DNA from: CAZLFQ01 sp964558975
GTDB lineage: Bacteria > Pseudomonadota > Alphaproteobacteria > Rickettsiales > Midichloriaceae
Assembly: GCA_964558975.1 (NCBI GenBank)
Contig: CAZLFQ010000001.1
Location: forward strand, 620,001-684,000
Direction of reading: 5' to 3'
DNA: 64,000 nucleotides
The notes below the pieces were generated by a model. The model was given only the letters and a program-made list of their open reading frames with translations. It was not told the DNA's origin and searched no databases. How positions within the stretch are numbered: position 1 is the first letter of the stretch; the number at the start of each line of letters is the position of its first letter. The position numbers and the translations under genes were made by a program. This document shows, piece after piece, positions 60,284 to 64,000 of this stretch.

Positions 60284-61528
60284 ATGACATTAGAAGTAGT
60301 AACATTTGGGTGCAGGCTTAACAGCTATGAGAGTGAACTGATTAAAAAATCAGCGACTGAGGCTGGCCTAAATAATGCAATAATATTCAATAGCTGCGCT
60401 GTTACATCGGAATCAGAAAGACAACTTAGGCAAGCTATACGCAAAGCGCGTCGCGACAATCCAGATACAAAAATAATTGTCACAGGCTGTGCTGCACAAG
60501 TAAATCCAGACAAATATGCACAAATGCCTGAAGTAAATCAGGTGCTAGGCAACGAAGAAAAATCAAAAGCGGAATCATATCAGCCATTCAAAACTGAAAA
60601 GATTTTAGTAAACGACATAATGTCGATCAAGGAAACAGCGCCACAACTAATTGAAGGCGTTGAAGGCCGCGCCAGAGCCTTTCTGCAAGTGCAGAACGGT
60701 TGCAACCATCGCTGCACATTCTGTATTATTCCATATGGCCGTGGCAACAGCCGAAGTGTTGGTATTGGTGAAATTGTTAATCAATGCAAAACTCTTATAA
60801 CAAATGGTTATAATGAATTGGTTTTTACTGGTGTTGATATTACAGACTACGGAAAAGATTTACCTGCAGCGCCAACATTAGGCCAAATGATCCGTAGAGT
60901 TTTGAACCTCGTTCCTGAATTGAAACGTTTAAGGCTTTCATCAATTGACGTAGCGGAAATTGATGAAGATTTGTTAGATCTTATTGAAAATGAGCCAAGG
61001 CTTATGCCACATCTTCATCTAAGTCTGCAAGCAGGTGACAACATGATTTTAAAACGCATGAAGCGCAGACACTCACGCGAGCAAGTCATAGATTTTTGCA
61101 ACAAAGTTAAAAAGCTCCGTCCAGATGTAGTATTCGGTGCTGATATTATTGCAGGTTTTCCAACTGAAACCGAAGAGATGTTTGAAAACTCTTTAAAAAT
61201 TGTTGAAGAAGCTGGCCTAACTTTCCTGCATGTTTTTCCGTATTCTGAAAGAGAAGGGACTCCAGCTAGCAAAATGCCTCCTGTAGAAAAAAAAATTAGA
61301 AAAGAGAGAGCAAAACAACTACGTGAATTAGGCGAAATAAAAGTATCAGAACATTATAAAAAACTTATTGGCAAAACCATTTCAATCATCATTGAAGATC
61401 AAAATACAGGTAGAGCAGAAGACTTTAGCGCTGTAAAATTTGACACACCTATTGGCGAAGTTGGCGATATAAAAGAAGTCCAAGTACTCTCTGCAACCGC
61501 AAAATATATGACTGTTCAAGCTATTTAA
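60284..61528 (+). CDS. mtaB: tRNA t6A37 methylthiotransferase MtaB
   Basis: A 414-residue radical SAM methylthiotransferase that adds a methylthio group to N6-threonylcarbamoyl-adenosine at tRNA position 37. The N-terminal UPF0004 domain begins EVVTFGCRLNSYESE and includes FNSCAVTSE and VTGCAAQ with its three cluster Cys; the radical SAM cluster is CNHRCTFCIIPYGRG; a TRAM-like C-terminal part follows (ISIIIEDQNTGRAEDFSAVKF). FGCRLN separates MtaB from MiaB. ATG at 60284 begins the conserved region; upstream codons overlap the preceding gene. Confidence 0.93.
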   Translation: MTLEVVTFGCRLNSYESELIKKSATEAGLNNAIIFNSCAVTSESERQLRQAIRKARRDNPDTKIIVTGCAAQVNPDKYAQMPEVNQVLGNEEKSKAESYQPFKTEKILVNDIMSIKETAPQLIEGVEGRARAFLQVQNGCNHRCTFCIIPYGRGNSRSVGIGEIVNQCKTLITNGYNELVFTGVDITDYGKDLPAAPTLGQMIRRVLNLVPELKRLRLSSIDVAEIDEDLLDLIENEPRLMPHLHLSLQAGDNMILKRMKRRHSREQVIDFCNKVKKLRPDVVFGADIIAGFPTETEEMFENSLKIVEEAGLTFLHVFPYSEREGTPASKMPPVEKKIRKERAKQLRELGEIKVSEHYKKLIGKTISIIIEDQNTGRAEDFSAVKFDTPIGEVGDIKEVQVLSATAKYMTVQAI

Positions 61529-61545
61529 CCTGCAAAACCAAAAAA

Positions 61546-61577
61546 TTAACGAATTATTAACTTTTTCATTATATAAT
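61546..61577 (+). promoter_or_regulatory. CtrA-type box and -10 element of the prepilin gene
   Basis: TTAACGAATTATTAAC (61546-61561) is an exact TTAA-N7-TTAAC, followed by TATAAT at 61572-61577, 33 bases before the prepilin ATG. In Caulobacter the pilin gene pilA is itself a CtrA target, which adds weight. Confidence 0.5.
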
Positions 61578-61609
61578 AATATATATCGAATTGTAATTTG
61601 GGGCATGTT

Positions 61610-62449
61610 ATGACCAGATCGGGATTAAGGGGTTTCTCACTAATAGAACTAGCTGTATCAATTGTTATAATCGGACTGTTGGTAGGTGGTATTTCTGGTG
61701 GTAGCAAGCTACTGGCACAGGCGGAGTTGCGTGCAATGATATCCCAAATGGATCAGATTAAAGCTGATTATAATAGCTTCAAACTTGAATACAATGCAGT
61801 GCCAGGCGACATGGTTGACGCTTCGGTGTTCTTCTCAAACTGTGCGACTGGCGGCGTGGGAAATGCCAACTGCAACGGTAATGGTGATGGATATGTTACC
61901 GCTAACCAAGGAAACGTTTTTGATGGAGCTACAAATGGAGATGAACCAGTAAAATTTTTCCGTCATTTAAATCTATCTGGCATAAACACCCAAGGTGGGG
62001 CTACATCTCTACCATCAAACTATTCTTTTGGTAATTATTCCAATACACAATATTTTCCTAAAGGCAAAATTACTGGGTCAAGCATAAATGTTGCTACAGT
62101 TGATAATGGTAATTTAAGTACTAGCTGGAGTTCACCTGTAATTTGCGGTTTCAGCAACGGTGTAGGACAATACCTAGATTCAAACTTCCCTGTTAATACT
62201 ACCGTTGTATTCGCGGTGAAAGCAGATTTTCCAACAACAGTTGCTGGTGCGATGCCAGCCTTACTTGCACACAATATTGACAGAAAAGTTGATGATGGTG
62301 ATTCATCTGGTGGTGTTGCCATAGGAGCAAATACAGGTAAGGTTAGAACGTTAAATGATCTTACAGCAGCAAATGCATGTGTTTCAACTAACACCTATAA
62401 CATTGCCACTGTTCAAAGCACTTGCGTTGTACAAATGCTAATAAAATAA
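61610..62449 (+). CDS. type IV prepilin-like protein with class III signal
   Basis: A 279-residue protein with a short basic leader and the prepilin peptidase site Gly-Phe: LRG-FSLIELAVSIVIIGLLVGGISGG, including Glu at position +5. The body is Gly/Asn/Ser-rich and likely beta-rich (CNGNGDGYVTANQGN), with Cys pairs early and late. Such (pseudo)pilins build pili or type II secretion pistons. ATG at 61610 follows GGGG; an in-frame TTG 12 bases earlier is less likely. Peptidase, motor and assembly genes are not in the window; the secretin at 4962 is. Confidence 0.9.
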   Translation: MTRSGLRGFSLIELAVSIVIIGLLVGGISGGSKLLAQAELRAMISQMDQIKADYNSFKLEYNAVPGDMVDASVFFSNCATGGVGNANCNGNGDGYVTANQGNVFDGATNGDEPVKFFRHLNLSGINTQGGATSLPSNYSFGNYSNTQYFPKGKITGSSINVATVDNGNLSTSWSSPVICGFSNGVGQYLDSNFPVNTTVVFAVKADFPTTVAGAMPALLAHNIDRKVDDGDSSGGVAIGANTGKVRTLNDLTAANACVSTNTYNIATVQSTCVVQMLIK

Positions 62450-62453
62450 ATTA

Positions 62454-63011
62454 ATGGCCACAGATCACAAAAAGTTAGCTAATAATAAGCAACAAAATGA
62501 GGTCTTTGTTGATTCTCTAAATAAAATACCAAATATTAGAGATATCTCAGTTGAACAAATGAAAGAGCTTTATGAAAAAAATTCTAAAGTGAATTCAACA
62601 ATGACTATTGACGAATTTGTCCAAGATTTCAGCATTAGAATTTCAGAATTAAAAATTTACGAAGACCAGTTTTTATCTGGGACAAAATCGTTCGCGGATA
62701 TTGCAATCGGAGGGCCTAAAAACGTTAGTGAGGTTGCATTAATGGAGGCAGCTTGTACTTTATTAAGCCCTGATGAATTACAAGATTCTATCATCAGCAA
62801 AAAAAGTGTCTCAGATGTTTTTAGCATGATAGATAAAAGCCAAATCAAAAAACGTACGATTGAGATTGTTTTAGAAAGACAGAATCAAGTACAGGAAGAA
62901 ATAAAGCAAAAATTGGAAAGACAGAAGGAAATTAAATCTGTTTGGCGCGACAAAGTCAGCACTGAAAAAAACACAGAAGTAGCTAAATCGACATCCCAAA
63001 GAAGCAAGTAA
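62454..63011 (+). CDS. hypothetical protein, 185 aa, probable partner of the prepilin
   Basis: Unrecognised soluble protein. An N-terminal helical part is followed by a coiled-coil-like C-terminus rich in Gln, Lys and Glu (ERQNQVQEEIKQKLERQKEI). It starts 4 bases after the prepilin stop, so it is in the same transcript. No signal or membrane segment; the composition fits a cytoplasmic scaffold or secreted substrate. Confidence 0.72.
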   Translation: MATDHKKLANNKQQNEVFVDSLNKIPNIRDISVEQMKELYEKNSKVNSTMTIDEFVQDFSIRISELKIYEDQFLSGTKSFADIAIGGPKNVSEVALMEAACTLLSPDELQDSIISKKSVSDVFSMIDKSQIKKRTIEIVLERQNQVQEEIKQKLERQKEIKSVWRDKVSTEKNTEVAKSTSQRSK

Positions 63012-63040
63012 AATACGTACTCGCATCCCCAGCATATTTA

Positions 63041-63049
63041 TGCTACAAT
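63041..63049 (+). promoter_or_regulatory. extended -10 promoter of rnpB
   Basis: TGCTACAAT forms an extended -10 (TGn-TACAAT) ending 8 bases before the likely start of RNase P RNA. No convincing -35 is visible, which is acceptable for extended -10 promoters. Confidence 0.5.
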
Positions 63050-63056
63050 TGTACGC

Positions 63057-63402
63057 AAACAGATGGCCAGACAATCGCTATAGCAATATAGAGGAAAGTC
63101 CGGACTCCACAGGGTAAAAGTGCTGGGTAACGCCCAGCGAGGGGAACCTCAGGGAAAGTGCAACAGAAATTATACCGCCCTGCAAAGGGTAAGGGTGAAA
63201 TGGTGAGGTAAGAGCTCACCGGGTTTTTAGTGATAAAAACCGCAAGGCAAACCCCACTTGGAGCAAGACTAAATAGGTACACGTATAATTAATCCTGATT
63301 TGTGTACGGGTAAGTCGCTTGAGGTGTTAAGTAATTAACATCCTAGAGAAATGGTTGTCCCAAGGTAACTTGGACAGAATCCGGCTTATAGGCTATCTGT
63401 TT
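63057..63402 (+). ncRNA. rnpB: RNase P RNA (class A)
   Basis: The catalytic RNA that trims tRNA 5' leaders. The conserved P4 left strand GAGGAAAGTCCGGACTCC (about 63091) and its partner AGAATCCGGCTTAT (about 63376) are present. The two ends pair as P1: AAACAGATGGCC at the start with GGCTATCTGTTT at the end. Internal hairpins GCTGGG-TAA-CGCCCAGC and AGGTAACTTGG correspond to other conserved helices. A short T run after the last helix acts as terminator. Ends are estimated from P1. Confidence 0.93.
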
Positions 63403-63417
63403 TTATAATTTAGTAGT

Positions 63418-64000
63418 ATGCAGCAACAAAACATAGCAGTTTACATCCATTGGCCTTTTTGCAAATCAAAGTGTCCTTACTGTGATTTCAATAGTCATGT
63501 TCGCGAACAAATTTCACACGAAGAATGGCAAAGTGCGTACCTTAAAGAAATAGATTATTTTAAAGATATATTGCATGGCAAAACCATTAGCAGTATTTTT
63601 TTTGGTGGAGGAACACCATCACTGGCTCAGCCCAAACTTATGGAATCTGTAATAGATAAACTCTCATCTATTACAAAACTAGATGAAAATATTGAGATTA
63701 CTTTAGAAGCAAATCCTACATCTATTGAAGCGCAAAAATTCAAAGATTTTAAAACTGCTGGAATCAATAGGGTGTCTGTAGGTATACAAAGTCTTGATGA
63801 CAATCACCTAAAATTTCTAGGTCGTGAGCACTCAAGTTCCGAAGCTAAAAAAGCATTAGAAATCGCAAGCAGTACATTTGAACGCTTTACATTCGACTTA
63901 ATCTACGCCCTACCCTCACAAACTTTAGAAAGCTGGAGTAAAGAATTAAACGAAGCACTACAAATTGCTAAAAAACATATTTCTCTTTACCAGCTTACAA
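63418..64000 (+). CDS. hemW: radical SAM heme chaperone HemW-like, N-terminal part (runs off the window)
   Basis: The first 194 codons. The radical SAM cluster motif is CKSKCPYCDF within YIHWPFC, followed by FFGGGTPSLA, LEANPTS and the NRVSVGIQSLDD phrase, all characteristic of the HemN/HemW group. HemW binds heme for delivery to respiratory proteins; HemN oxidises coproporphyrinogen. The short N-terminus, beginning just before the WPFC motif, fits HemW. The C-terminus lies beyond the window. Confidence 0.9.
   Translation, partial: MQQQNIAVYIHWPFCKSKCPYCDFNSHVREQISHEEWQSAYLKEIDYFKDILHGKTISSIFFGGGTPSLAQPKLMESVIDKLSSITKLDENIEITLEANPTSIEAQKFKDFKTAGINRVSVGIQSLDDNHLKFLGREHSSSEAKKALEIASSTFERFTFDLIYALPSQTLESWSKELNEALQIAKKHISLYQLT

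Noticed and set aside
1..64000. tRNA genes, CRISPR arrays, insertion sequences and replication origin
   Set aside because: I looked for TTCGAATC-type T-loops, direct-repeat arrays, transposase motifs and DnaA-box clusters and found none that could be supported; dnaN alone does not mark an origin.

Overview
The window reads as a chromosomal segment of a host-associated alphaproteobacterium, most likely of the Rickettsiales type or a neighbouring lineage such as Holosporales. The evidence is low GC with AT-rich spacers, a CckA-type hybrid kinase next to a PhoB-type regulator, ankyrin and other effector-like proteins, a biotin-dependent carboxylase alpha subunit of PccA type, and many tightly packed or overlapping housekeeping genes. 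Unlike Rickettsia or Ehrlichia proper, it keeps lipid A genes (lpxD-fabZ-lpxA-lpxI), DXP synthase, transketolase, flagellar genes (fliO, fliP, flgA, flgH), a type IV pilus/type II-like secretin and a prepilin. I cannot name the genus from sequence alone.

Layout. 1-501 is the 5' end of clpB (minus). 670-3335 holds unrecognised genes, one with a mitochondrial-presequence-like N-terminus. 3332-6806 is an operon led by a lipoprotein secretin, followed by an ABC-2-type permease. 6944-8929 is pccA. 9006-10586 is a three-gene cassette of two related unknown proteins around a winged-helix regulator. 10678-12573 carries bamE, a 42-residue ORF and ffh; 12635-17693 carries mutL, two PAP2 phosphatases and a PAS-only membrane protein; then dnaN. 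18978-23937 is an overlapping operon, asmA-like, ccmG-like, amgK, murU. 24061-27665 has two effector-like genes, one with ankyrin repeats. 27846-30802 is lepB-rnc-era followed by mazEF. 30803-31799 is fliO-fliP. dxs, a small secreted protein, cmk and rpsA follow to 37010. 37011-38144 is an accessory patch with nested inverted repeats and a HEPN-like protein. Then a methyltransferase, tkt-radA-cvpA, a secreted Ppx/GppA-like protein, a Met/Pro-rich protein, ihfB-sppA and flgH-flgA. 48213-52644 is the phoB-cckA locus with two extra genes that copy pieces of the CckA sensor region or share a module with each other. pgsA, an unknown gene, the lipid A operon, another unknown gene, engB, two small unknown genes, mtaB, a prepilin gene with its partner, rnpB and the start of hemW complete the window.

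How it fits together. Two threads stand out. First, several accessory genes (prepilin, ankyrin protein, the CckA sensor paralogue, unknown proteins) have a TTAA-N7-TTAA motif of CtrA type just upstream, whereas I noticed none directly before the housekeeping genes; this suggests a CckA-CtrA regulon of surface and host-interaction genes, although an AT-rich genome gives a sizeable chance background. Second, the unknown proteins are not all isolated: two pairs share recognisable modules (9006/10077 and 24061/53445), and the CckA locus shows tandem duplication into kinase-free proteins. These are the best candidates for something not previously described.
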